64,000 nt of DNA from Cerrena zonata (lineage: Eukaryota > Basidiomycota > Agaricomycetes > Polyporales > Cerrenaceae): positions 682,001 through 746,000 of the forward strand of contig JASBNA010000009.1 in the NCBI GenBank assembly GCA_038087015.1. The letters run 5' to 3'. Positions within the stretch are counted from its first letter, which is position 1; every line of letters begins with the position of its first letter. Under the pieces are notes generated by a model. It was not told where the DNA came from. It saw only the letters and a list, made by a program, of their open reading frames with translations, and made no database searches. This document shows, piece by piece, positions 10,809 to 23,470 of this stretch. Position numbers and translations under genes: made by a program.

Positions 10809-11639
10809 GATAAAATGGTGGGTATTAATGGGAGGGGTAAATGAAGAGGATTTTTAGGACGTGATTGCTAGGGTCAGTGTTTGAAATGTGTGGTGAGAAT
10901 GGGACGGGATTGGATGGAATTTATATGGTGGACGTGGGGTGACTGATGTCATGGTTGAGGCTATAAAGCTCAGGCGAGCTTGGAGATTTATGGTGCGTCC
11001 TAAATGAAGGTGGCGCTTTGTGGGCTCTGTGTTGGTGTCGTAGCCTCATTGATATATACAACTCCACCAGCGTCAAGCCATATTCAACAAATCATACTAT
11101 GTTATACATATGATAGCCCAGATGATACGCCGACTATCAAGCATAGAACCAATGTCAGATTTGACTGTAGTGTCTTGAAATTGAGGATACAGAGAAAACG
11201 GGGGTGTGCTTCACCGTTCAGTCGCATCGACCTATGCCTGATTCGTTCAGGTCACTCACTGTAGTTTGATAGTTTCATGTTACATCTGATAAACGAAAGA
11301 AAGTCGAGTGTAGACATTAAGTTCGGATGTCAATTTTGTTCCGGTAATAGATACAACACCATAGTAAGAAGAGCCCTCTGATGATCCCTAGAGCTTCAAG
11401 GTAAGGATCCTGTTATTTTGAGGATGTGTTCGTGTGGTAGTTGGGCAAAAAAGAGTTTGTCTGGCGTGAGTATCATGCCGAGTCTAAAGTATAGAGCAGA
11501 TCTTGATCGGGCCGTTCAATCACTGAGCAACGCGCTCAACACGCTTCACGACCTCTCTCTTCACTCTGCATATATCCGATCTCTATCTAGTATCTCTCGC
11601 AATCGGTTTGGAACGTCTCTCGCCTCTTAGACGTACACT
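10809..11639. other. Divergent intergenic region, no gene seen
   Basis: Lies between two divergently transcribed genes and must carry both promoters. A plus frame of 86 codons (11004-11264) has an N-terminal hydrophobic stretch but no similarity and no exon support. A TATA-like tract (ATATATACAA) lies near 11,050. Confidence 0.4.
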
Positions 11640-13675
11640 ATGGCTTCTTCAAGTGGCTTGCACTCGCTTGCAACCATCATCAAACGGTATGTCTGAACAC
11701 GCGTCATCGCTTTACACTTATATTGGTGTTATTAGTTCTATATGATTTATGCTTACTGAATACCATTTGTATCTGTATCTTTGTATTTCTACAGACTTGA
11801 AGCTGCTACATCTCGTCTAGAAGATCTTGCTGCATTCGGGGGTACTAGTCCTGCACAAGCCCAAACGCAGCCTTCGACAAATTATAATTCCGATACTGCG
11901 AAACCGACCCCGGTACCTCCTCCTGCGCCTCATCCGGAAGCACCGAAAGAAATCCCTCCTAGTGTGACTGCATTCGATGAAAGGATCATTGAAGGAAAGC
12001 TCAAGCAGTTCGTCACCCTGACGAAGAGCTTTGCGGTTCAGAGTGTTGTCGACCAGGTATCTTGAGTCTTATGCTGATTAGTGCATATATTTAATCAATG
12101 ACTCTCATCCATAGGTCGCTTTGGTGGAGAAAGAGTACAACGATCTCCGAGCCTTGATCCTCCAAGCAGCTGCATGCAAGAAACCTGATGATGCTGGTTT
12201 CCAGAAGCTGCTAGGGCCCCTGCAGAAAGATATCCAGGCAATTGTACACGCTAAGGAATCTAATCGCAAAGACAGGGATTGGTTCAACCACTTGACTGCT
12301 GTTGCAGACGGTGCTAGTGCGGTAGCATGGGTTACAGTCGTAAGTCACGCCTCGACACAATATTCGGGCAAATTGTTGAAATATAGCACATACAGTCCCC
12401 AAAGCCAGGTCCGTTTGTAAAGGATAGCAAGGAGTCTACAGAGTTTTACACGAACAAGGTCTTGAAAGAATGGAAAGAAAAGTGAGTAATGCTATATTTT
12501 GTGTTCTCATTGGAAGCTTAAAGATGTTCGACCATTTAGAGACCCGAAACATGTGGAATGGGCTCGGGCATTTATTGCTCTCCTTGAAGAGCTGCGTGCA
12601 TATGTCATGGACTTCCATACCACAGGTCTTGTATGGAACCCTAAGGTAGGAAGCAGCGAATGTTTCTCTCTTTCGTATACCGACTCCGTACTATAGGGTG
12701 TTTCCGTCGACCAGTACAAAGTTGCACCAACACCCGGTGCATCCGCTCCTCCTCCACCTCCCCCACCTCCTCCTCCGGCTGCTCCTCCGCCGCCACCAGC
12801 TGGTGCTGCACCCGCGGCTTCGGGTGGAGGTGTTGCGGCCGTGTTCGCTGAACTGAATCGAGGAGAGGAAGTCACCAAGGGCTTGAGGAAAGTGGACAAG
12901 AGCGAGATGACACATAAGAACCCGTCTCTGAGGGCCGGAAGCACCGTCCCTGCATCCACAAGCTCTGCTCCTGGTAAGGATATGCTCCATGTCAGGTTTT
13001 GTTTTGTATGAATTGCTCATGAATATTTAGCGGCGAAGAAGCCGTTGAAGCCTATGAAGCCTCAAGCCTTGGCAGGCAAGAAACCTAGCAAGTTCGCCCT
13101 TGAGGGTAACAAATGGGCGATCGTACGTATAACAAAGTGTTCAAGCGAGTTAAAACCTGATTATTGGTGCTCTAGGAATATCACGAAAACGACACCAGTC
13201 TAAAGGTAGAGAATGGTGATAAGAGCCAAATAGTCAATATTTATGGCTGCAAGAGCTGCACTGTCCAAATCTTCGGCAAGGTCAATGCGATTACATTGGG
13301 TTTGTCTCACCTTGTATTCTTTCTAACCTGATATCTCTAACATTGACCAACATAGTAAACTGTGTCAAGACCTCTGTCCTCGTAGAATCAGTAATCGCTT
13401 CCGTCAGTGTGACCAACTCTCCCTCCTTCGCTCTCCAGATCACCGGAACAGCACCTACTATCCAACTCGATTCTACTGACTCTGGTCAAATTTACCTGTC
13501 GAAAGGATGTCTGGGTACTGAGATTACAACAGCGAAATGCAGCAGTATCAACATCAGTTTGCCTGTAGAGGACGAAGAGGAGGGTGTATTCGAGGAACAC
13601 CCTGTTCCGGAAATGTTCAGAACAACGATCAAGGATGGAAAGCTGGTGACAACTGTCGTAGAACACTCTGGATAA
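11640..13675 (+). CDS. SRV2: Adenylyl cyclase-associated protein (CAP/Srv2)
   Basis: Recycles actin monomers together with cofilin and, in yeast, binds the Ras-responsive adenylyl cyclase. Exon 1 starts MASSSGLHSLATIIKR and continues LEAATSRLEDLAAFGG, the family's N-terminal coiled-coil. The helical domain follows, with FVTLTKSFAVQSVVDQVALV, KDRDWFNHLTAVADGASAVA and EFYTNKVLKEWKEKDPKHVE. A polyproline stretch (10 prolines then AAPPPPP) comes next, with the WH2-like LRKVDKSEMTHKN. The C-terminal beta-helix (CARP) domain reads KFALEGNKWAIEYHEND, VNIYGCKSCTVQIFGKVNAI and LSKGCLGTEITTAKCSSINI. Ends TVVEHSG with TAA at 13673-13675. All expected domains are present, with about nine introns. Confidence 0.93.
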
Positions 13676-14463
13676 TGGACGGTGGAGTGGATATGATGTC
13701 GTTTCGGATTCGGATTGTACTAATGTTGGATAATACATCGCATTGACGAATGTCAAGTCGCAATTGGGCAACACGGCGTTCTAAGAAGCAAGTGTTAGGA
13801 CTGCTATCACCTTGTTACGTTGTAAATTGCTCCAAAGAATATAAATAACTGCCATTAGAAGCTGCTGCATTGTATTTAAGGTCATCGTACCCGTAACAGC
13901 TGTGCTTGAGTTGTGTCCGAGACCTAGAAGGTATCTCGCGTGCCAGGGCGCATGACGCTGGAGGACCCTGGTAATATTGCATCAGCGACCACCGACTATG
14001 CAGTGTGCAACATGTAAGACACAAAAACTACCAGGGACCCTCTCTGTCTCTGCAGTGTACACAGCCTAGGACTAGTCTGGAACAAACCTTTATCTCTACC
14101 TCCGTTGAATCACGAAGAGTGTCTGGCAGCTCGGCGACGAACGTACTTGCAATACACTCTACGCATAAGCAGCGCTACGCGATCGGCTCAAAAACCTTCT
14201 TGATTCACAATCTCAACCCTTATTCCGCTTCCCTGAACTTGTCCCCCGTGTGAGAGACCTACGCCTCGGAGAAGTCGACGTACGGAGTTGGATAAATACC
14301 GTCACTACCGTGAGCGGTGTTCAACTCGTTGAAGGATGGATAACCCAGGTTGGCACGCCAGACACCGTGCAAAAAAGGTACGTCCGTCCTTTGCCTTGAC
14401 CGCGTACCTCGGCGAGAGCGCTGACATTCCCTATCAAAACCTTCGTTTACTTTGTTACACAGG
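13676..14463. other. Intergenic region with possible 5' exon
   Basis: Spacer before the PhoD-like gene. An ATG at 14336 followed by 14 codons and a GTACGT donor may be its first exon, joining to about 14470. No independent gene is seen. Confidence 0.4.
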
Positions 14464-17400
14464 ATGAAGAAAGATGGTCTCAACCTCAAAGAGGGCCCCG
14501 ACGGGTTGTATACTCCTGTTGAACCGACTGTTCAGCCTATGCAACAAACCTTCGTCGGTGGTTTCGCTTATCCAGGCGCTCACTCAAGTTCCTCTACGCC
14601 TCCGCCTCCTCCCCCTCCAAAGGATGATTATACATATCGACTTCAGGGACCAAATGGATACAAGGGATCTACCCTATCACAAACCGAGTCGATCTCGTCG
14701 TACGCGACCGGAAATTCAAATGCGACATCAGGTAGTTCCATGACATACATTACTCAACATATGGCCAAGTTGTCAGCGGTCGAACGATCGAGAAACTTCA
14801 CTGTGGCTCGTATGAATCCTCACCTGCAACTCATGGCAGGACCTCTCCTGCGCTATGATACTGTGGACCAGGACGGTGTTTGGCATGGTGCTGCCCTCGT
14901 TGTCAGTAAGTGCATACACTCAACTTCTCTACGCGCTCCGATATCGATCATAACATATTACTCATTCTTTAGCTGCGGACGCTGGGTCTGTGTATGAACC
15001 ATATCCTACGTTGACCTATACGTGGGACCCAAATGCCAATGCCCAGCCTATGCATCGAAGAACCTTTTCCAAATCTACAACGGGACTAAAGCGTGGCCCC
15101 TCAATTGACCTGGGGCCTCATCCTGCTGACCCATACTCGACCGCATTTCCCACCCAAGGTGATTCTCTTGACAGCCCGGCGGCGCTTTCGCAAGATGAAC
15201 AGGGGCAAGAACTTTGGGTCTACTGCGGAAACGGAGGGTACGTCGGCATTGCCAGTTCCCTCTTGGCTGTGTATGCTGAGATCATGCTTCCCTTCGCAAG
15301 GACATTCACTTTTTGGCGATTCATGATTCATGTACCTCTCACTTCCCATGAGATGCGAGTAACCTATATGGTAAATCATGGGCAACACCTTCACTTTTTC
15401 GTTCCGGCTCGAAACCAAAATATGCGTTGGGCGGCATTCTCTGTAAGTTGTTATCTTGTGATGATGGCTCGGAGTTAATTTTGCAAACATGAATGTCTCG
15501 GCAGTGTAATGGATTCAGTGCAGGAGTAAACCCCGACGAATTCCGAGGACCGGGCTTTGCGAGTGGATATGACCCTGTTTGGTCGGATTTGCTTGAAAAG
15601 CATCAAGAAGAGCCCTTCCATGCACTTGTAGGAGGAGGGGACCAACTATACTGTGATGCTGTTATTCGCGAACCGGAAATGCAAGAATGGGTTAATACTC
15701 AGAAACCGGATAAAAGAATGGCTTTCCAGATGACACAGGAAATGGCCTTCGCTATCGATCGGTTCTTTTTCAATCATTACTGTCAAGTATTTCGGAGCGG
15801 TGCATTCGCTAGGGCGAATAGTTCAATGTGAGTGCATGTTCCCGGATATTCCGGTCTCTCCAGATTGAACATGATGTTATTTTGATAAATCCAGTCCTAT
15901 GGTCAATATGCTTGGTAGGGCATGTTTATTTCTATTCCGTATAAAGTAGACTAAAGTCTCGAAAATCTTATAGATGATCACGGTGAGCCGAAACCAGAAA
16001 CATAAAAATATTGCTGTAGCTGACAATGGTCGATAGACTTGGTGAGTTTATAGCGAATTCGAACCTTCTGTGTTTCCACTGAAGTGATAAAAATCACAAG
16101 ATCGACGGTTTCGGAAGCTGTCAGTCATACTCAATCACTCCACCGACCAACCTTCTGACTTGAACTTTGTCTTAGATCCCGACGAACTAATGAGATCTCC
16201 GGTGTTCAGAACGTGAGATTTCATTTCATTTTTCTTGGCTGTATATTTACCGCCTTTTGACACATCCAGAATCGGATCGAGAGGTTACTTCTTCTTCCTT
16301 CTCTTCCAATGTTTCATAAATGGTAGGTCCCGCAGATCACCAGACGCTATAAGCAATTCACCTAACAAATTAAATAGTCGATGTGGACGGTACCGACGAG
16401 CGAATCCATCCGTTCCGATCGACCGTTATCGGCGGGCAAGGCCCATGGGTCCCATTCCCTTCACATTCGATTCTATCGTATATGGGCCCACAAGTCTATC
16501 TTCTAGCCCTTGATTGTCGGTTCGTATCATCCTTGTGATTACTCTTCGACGTCACATTAATAATCAAAATCCCGCTCAGAGCGGAAAGGAAGAAGGAACA
16601 AGTATGCAGTAAACAAGAATACGATGCTGTTTTCAGACGTATAGACCAACTACCGTCGGTCATAGAACATTTTGTTATGTTAACTGGTACGTTATCATCA
16701 TAAACGGTTGGTCTTAGATATCTAATACGTACCCACCCGATATCAGGTATCCCGATTGCCTATCCTCGTATGGTCTTCCTGGAAACGGCATTGGAATCAA
16801 AATTCAACCCTCTAGTGGCACTCGGTCGGAATGGTTCACTAGGCTTGTCAGGGTTTGTCAACAAGTTTAATGCTGATGCAGAACTGCTTGACGATCTGGT
16901 AAGTACAACTCACCGTGCAATCCAAGTGCATGTCAGTCTAACGCCAGTTCGCAGAATGATCATTGGACCGCAAAGTCTCACAAGGTATTATCGTCATATG
17001 TTCGACGCTATTTAGTTTTGCTTTCGCTCACACACCATCTAGCGAGAACGTAACTGGCTGATTGAACAACTGCAGAACTTCGCGAAGGTTAAGCACGCTC
17101 GTGTTAGTCTACTGGGTGGTGATGTGCATTGTGCCGCGGTGGGCATTCTGAAGACACTGGTCAAGGGGAAGAATAAACAAGACCTGCCACCTGCCATCGA
17201 CTATCGATATATGATCAATGTTGTTTCCAGTGAGTCCATTTTACTCTTCAAAGACATAAAGAACTTCGTTTAAGTTTGTATCTTTATAGGTGCTATTGTC
17301 AACACGCCGTATGTTCTTCTCAGCTTGTTCGAGTGAATCAGCGTTGACTTTCTGTTTAGACCTCCGAACGGTGTGTTAACAATGGTAGGCACGCTGGCGA

Positions 17401-17756
17401 CCAAAACACATCGCACCCTTCACCATATGGATACGGATGAAAGCATGGTGAGACACAGTCAAAAATATCCTACAGCCTGATCTGAGTATTGATCATACGT
17501 AGATGCCTGTATTCGAGGTGGATACCGATGGTAGTGCCCCCAAGAGCAAATACATCATGGGAAGACGAAATTGGTGTAGTGTCACTTGGGATCCAGCTTC
17601 GGGAGATTTAGTATTCGACATCCGAGTTGAAAAACGAAAAGGTTATGGCGAGACTGTTGGGTAAGCATGTGTCTTTGGATTCTGTTCATGTACACACCAG
17701 CTCATAGGGAGTCCAGCTATATCGCGCGAGCACCTCCTCCTCGTTGGTCTCCATAG
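14464..17756 (+). CDS. PhoD-like metallophosphatase domain protein
   Basis: Large fungal member of the PhoD/alkaline phosphatase D superfamily. It begins KKDGLNLKEGPDGLYTPVEP, then a Ser/Pro-rich stretch and MAGPLLRYDTVDQDGVWHG. The catalytic region includes FHALVGGGDQLYCDAVI (metal-binding Asp), QEMAFAIDRFFFNHYCQVF, a short exon near 15895-15980 giving MVNMLDDHD-type metal ligands, and ARVSLLGGDVHCAAVGIL with the GDVHCAA metal ligands. Near the end are YRYMINVVSSAIVNTPPP and KYIMGRRNWCSVTWDPASG, then ARAPPPRWSP and TAG at 17754-17756. There are a dozen or more introns. Substrate unknown. The start is uncertain; an extra first exon at 14336 is possible. Confidence 0.8.
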
Positions 17757-17952
17757 GAGCAGCACATTCAAACCTCTAGTTCATATTTATTTACGTCGCA
17801 AATTCCGGTTCTAAGCTGCTATCCAATCGATTCTCGCAAATGAAATTGCTCCATTAATCGTATACCCGTTCACTATTACCCATATGTATCCGTTTCTACG
17901 TGCTTAATATGCATCTCTAGCTCTAAATCTAGTCCCAAAGTCCCTATATGTT

Positions 17953-19740
17953 TCAAACCGCCGGATCCAACACCAACTCCTCCATCGCTTTCACGAAGTC
18001 CAATGGATCATCGGCACCTTGTAGCAACGACAAGACCCTGAACAATCTTTTATATAGCAACTTCCTCGGTTCGGCTTCATACGCGGACTGTAAGAATCGT
18101 TGGCTCGCTTTGATGTCCATGTTTGGCGCGACGCGGTTGACATAGCTGGCCAATGCCAACACATCTACATAAAGCTCCTCAGGTAAGGAAACAGCGAAGG
18201 TCTTCAGATTGGATGATGGCGTGATTTCGTCCGTCCTCGAGAGATCTCCTCCAATTATAGGTATGCGGAGACTTGTCAGATGTGGACAGTGTTTCGCAAT
18301 CGTTAACAGACTGTTTAATGTGAGGCCATGGGGCTGGGATGCCAACAGAGGCCAACCTTCGAGATGTAATACTCGGAGGTTTCGGCCAAGCTTTACACAT
18401 CTTGACAAACTCTTTGTCATCTAGACTCCAGAGGTTTTCTCTGTACAGATACACCCGACATTCATCCAGTCCCCGAACACTTAGGAGAGGTTCGAAGATA
18501 AGCGGAAGAGGCTGACTCTGGATTTGGCTACCACCTAGGGACACGAATCGAAATCGTTGGAGTCTCTTGAATCGCGATACAACCGGTCTCGATGCAGGGT
18601 ATAACAGCATGGTCGGAGTTGACGTCATCACCACAGGGTTTGCGTTCGATCATCCCAACAGTGTGGACTTGAGGGGCAACGAGTTGGAGTAGGACATTCT
18701 TGATCGGCCTTAGATCGCCACGTAAAGTGATTGAGGTCAGAGTGGGAAGTACTACACGAGGTGGTGTAGTACACTTGAGTTTTTGCATATCCGGATATCT
18801 CATCTCCTCAGGTAAGAGGTTGACATCAATATCGAGACTTTCGAACTGAGATGTCAATGAGACGAGGGAGATTGATCCAATGAAATCGGCGGGTTTGATG
18901 GTGTCCGTTATACGAAGATTCAAGAGATTCGGAAAGTCTCCGCACATCCTAACCGCAGTGGTGGAAAGGGTAGTATTGGACAATGAGAGGTTCCGCAACC
19001 CCGGTGCCCTGCGACGTAATGTATCAATGACATACTCGCTGTCATGCGCATTTGGTACGATTCCCTTCCATGGAAGGCCTGAATTGAACAGGGAGTCTGA
19101 AAACGTAAAAGTGCGAAGTGAGGGGGTGACAAAATGCATCAGTTCGGATTGCAAATTTGACGGGTGTTGTTGCCATTGGAAAACTTGTAAATTCGGAAAG
19201 ATAGGGTCACATATGAAGCACTTGCGAAACCACTCGAGGATGGACGAGTCGAGACCGCTACGATTGTAACGAAGTCGTCGGACGCGTTTGGCGTACCGAT
19301 GCAATCGAGACCATTCTGATAGGTCGATTGAAGCTATCCCGCTGCGAGTCTGAGAACCTTTTTGAGTATTTGAAAAACATGACGGTTTGAGGGGGCAATT
19401 AGCATACGTTTTTTGGCACATGACAACTAACGGTGTATGGGCTCGGAGGTTTGGCTGATTGAACAGTAAAAGACGATGGGAGGAGACGAAGAAGACGAGA
19501 GAAATCTCGCAGATCGTACCAAAGCACGTCCAGTGCCGGGTCGCTGAGGCCCTTGCACACTTGAGCACAACTCGCGAGGGTTTTGCATGAGAGATAGTCG
19601 TCCTCTGTTAGGCTAAAATCAAATATGCAGGGAAGCGTCTCGTGGACGCGAATAGGTTCTAGGTGAAAATACTCGAGAATGAGCCTAAGGAGCTCATCGT
19701 TGGCGAGAACGCGATGAGTAGAAGTGATCATGGCGGCCAT
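17953..19740 (-). CDS. F-box/LRR-type protein with two apparent frameshifts
   Basis: Typical Agaricomycete F-box protein, expected to be a substrate-recognition part of an SCF ubiquitin ligase. Exon 1 starts MAAMITSTHRVLANDELLRL and includes CAQVCKGLSDPALDVLWYDL, the C-terminal half of the F-box. After one intron the second exon reads IDLSEWSRLHRYAKRVRRLR, then leucine-rich blocks such as LRNLSLSNTTL and FPNLLNLRITDT. The frame then breaks twice. At about 18638-18641, MIERKP should continue VVMTSTPTMLLYPASRP one base off. At about 18378-18384, FVKMCKAWP should continue NLRVLHLEGWPLLASQPHG one base off. In both places the minus strand reads AAACC where AACC restores the frame. End: LVLDPAV, stop at 17953. 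A recent pseudogene or base-calling errors are both possible. Confidence 0.72.
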
Positions 19741-19944
19741 GTTAGAGATAGAAGTGATAGGACTTGTTGAATATATGGTGTAGAGTTGTGTGTCGTAGGG
19801 GTATCTAGCAGAAAAAGATATGGGGCGGTAGGCAGCATGTTCACCTCCCGGTTATAATTTCTCGGTTACAATGCGGAACGTAACAAGATCCCGCGACAAA
19901 ACAGTATCCGTTACATCCGAGACCTCCGCGGGTCGCGACGTCAT

Positions 19945-22015
19945 TCACTCAAAAGTAATACCCAATCCACTCCTATTCGAAAGTGTGGATTCCCCTGCGG
20001 CCAGTGCGATTTCATCTTCAATACTTAGGTCAGTAGTATTGGGTACCAGGGGGATAGGTCCGTTCTCTGTCGGATCATCCACTTCCTCTTCTTCTGGTAA
20101 CTCCCCATATTCCGAGTTATATTCACTCGTGTCGTGTCCTCCGTCGTGCCAGTAAGTATGTCCATCGACACTTGAAGGAGGAGCGGGTGAGTAGGCCTGG
20201 TCGACACCACTTTGGAAAGAGCCCACAATGAATTCTTGGGCGATGACGGCAGATGTGGAGGGGGTGAATGGTGTGAAGGGACGGCTATCGTTAGGTGCAA
20301 TGTCGGACTCCGCGGGTGTACTGACTGGTTCCTCTGTACGTTTGCGTTTCGCGTTTCTGTCGACAGCTTCGGCCATTTCTTTTTCTCGTTGTTTGCGTTC
20401 TTTCCGAGCGGCCGCTTGAGCACGTCGTTTCACTCGACGGAGTTCCGCTTTCTCGTCTTCTTCTTGAGCCTCTTGAACTTGTAGCTCATATGACTGGGGA
20501 TATCAAATGTTTAGATGATTGTAACCATATACATGATGTGGAGTGAATACATATACGTACATGTTGATTTGTCTGGGCATCAACTTCATCCTTCTCATCC
20601 AGAGCAGTCTGCTCAGCAATATACTCCGGATACCGCTCTTGAATCGGTCTCCATGTTCTCACGGCTTCTGAAGGCTTCAAGTCAACAGCACTTCCAGTAA
20701 GCACAGAGTCAATGTCTGGAGGAGGCGGGAACTCAAAATCAGGTCCAGGATTGATCCGCACTCTAGCTTCGTTGAAAAGTGAGATAAGGGGATAATAACC
20801 TAGAGTCCCATCGTCGAAGAGGTTCTCTTTATGTTCACGAACACCTTCTTTACTGCGTTTTTTATCTTGTCCCTTTTTAGGGGACGAGCGTAGGGGAAGG
20901 TAATCGTAGAGATCCTGAAATGCAATACCTTGACTTTCTCCATTTACGAAGAAAGCGATGTATGATTCTGGACCTAGTGTGGGTAGAAGTCGCATGGGAG
21001 GTGGCTCAGGAGGTCCGGTTTTACTGCCACGAGAAGCGGAAGGCAGGTTCTTGACTGTAGCGGATTTTTTGGTCGAAGTTGGTGCCGGCGCAGAGCTGTT
21101 CGCTTTGTCCCGGGCTTTCGAGTCCATAAAGGACATCATCTCTTTAGACTGTGAGTACTCCAGGGACTCGAAGTACTCTTGTCCTTTATACTCAATAGCA
21201 ATGCGCTCACGTTTGATATGAGCAGGATCATGGGGGTCCCTGGGATTTGGCTGTCTATGGGGTGGTAAAGAAATATACATCCCAACGACGTCCCCTGACT
21301 TGAAAGGTTTCCCGTATGGGCGTGGTCGTGACAGATGGACCTTGTCGCCTGTCTTGTCTCGGAAAGCATAGCTATACCCATCTAAACCAGCAGGTGCATT
21401 CAGAGGAGCTTCCCTTCTCGCCCAGCCCAACCTAACATGACTTCCCTCCGTACATTTCAGGTCATGCAGATTATCTCCACCCCCAGCTTCGATCTTGATT
21501 TCCATATACCACTTGCCCTCCCGAATAGGCGCATTACACCTCGCGCTCCTGAACCCCCTCTCGCCCTGTAGTCCAAGTCCATCCTGTGTGACCTTCACAA
21601 ATGTACTCCTGTCCTCCCATGAGACTCTGAAACAAGCTGGAGCGGACTCGATCGTCCGAAATGGTAATGAAGATCCAGGAGCTGAAAGTCCTGCAGGAGT
21701 ATATCTAAAGTTAAGACGGTTATTACAGAGTGGCTCTGTAGTGCAATAAGGTGACCCAGGTGCTATAGGAATGAATTGGGGATGCCGTGAGATCGTTAGA
21801 CGGGGTCGAGAGGTTAGGTCGGCATGTTTAGCAGGTACGACGATGTCATCGGTTGCTGGGTTGGGTGTGTTGGCGCGTTCTGAGGGCGCAGGTGAGGAGG
21901 CTGCGACGCTTGCTACGGCTCCAAGTTTTCGTTTGCGATTAAGTGGGTTAGGAGGGATTGCTGTCAGGAGTGCAATAGCGGGTGATGCTTCACGAGGTGA
22001 GCCTGGGGCTTCCAT
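19945..22015 (-). CDS. BRE2: Ash2/Bre2-like SPRY protein, COMPASS subunit
   Basis: Subunit of the Set1/COMPASS histone H3K4 methyltransferase. Exon 1 (22015 to about 20560) codes a disordered N-terminus (MEAPGSPREASPAIALLTAI) and then the split SPRY domain: FRVSWEDRSTFVKVTQDGLG, FRSARCNAPIREGKWYMEIK, SHVRLGWARREAPLNAPAGL, GYSYAFRDKTGDKVHLSRPR and FKSGDVVGMYISLP. The second half of SPRY is displaced by a Ser/Lys-rich insert and resumes ESYIAFFVNGESQGIAFQDL and GYYPLISLFNEARVRINPGP, which is the Ash2 arrangement. The tail exon has a charged helix (KERKQREKEMAEAVDRNAKR) and an acidic end, finishing GLGITFE. About 660 residues, one intron. No PHD-like ring is seen, as in yeast Bre2. Confidence 0.88.
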
Positions 22016-22447
22016 TTTTGATAGATAGAGCTGCTGTAAATTCGGAACTGCGTGAATAGATCACGTTTAGTTTTGTGTCCCCAGTGTGTTTGCAGAACTT
22101 GCCGAAACAGAATGTAGCAGACGTGTGGACGCGATGTAAATGCCAGTAAGTAGCCTTGATACGGCAATCGCAAGTATAGCAAAACAAGCGTACTTTTTGG
22201 CTGTGAAGCGGCGTAGATGGTGTAGGAGTAGGAAGAAAAGACCAGACAATAGTTAGCAATACGCCGAGTCGTAAGCTGGTGTCAGTGATAATGAATTCAA
22301 GACAACCTGAAAATGAAATTCAGAAGCGCACACTTTCAGCGCTTAGATCCTTTGCCACTCATTTATCCGACGCGAGTCTTCAGCGGGCCCGCCACAGTCA
22401 TTGTAATCCAAATATCACTCTAAATTGAACCACCATCTACTACACCG
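22016..22447. promoter_or_regulatory. Divergent promoter region between BRE2 and the E2 gene
   Basis: 432 bp between two start codons facing apart. No coding signal; minus frames here lack family resemblance. A short CT-rich run precedes the E2 start. Confidence 0.4.

Positions 22448-23470
<1,023 letters not shown>

Noticed and set aside
12507..12959. 150-residue minus-strand frame rich in Gly and Ala
   Set aside because: Antisense shadow of the polyproline segment of the CAP gene.
18528..18634. An intron in the F-box gene to explain the first frame change
   Set aside because: The only candidate (GTGGTG donor, ATCGAG acceptor) is weak and its phase does not restore the frame, and the sequence inside it is protein-like in the shifted frame. 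A one-base indel explains it better.
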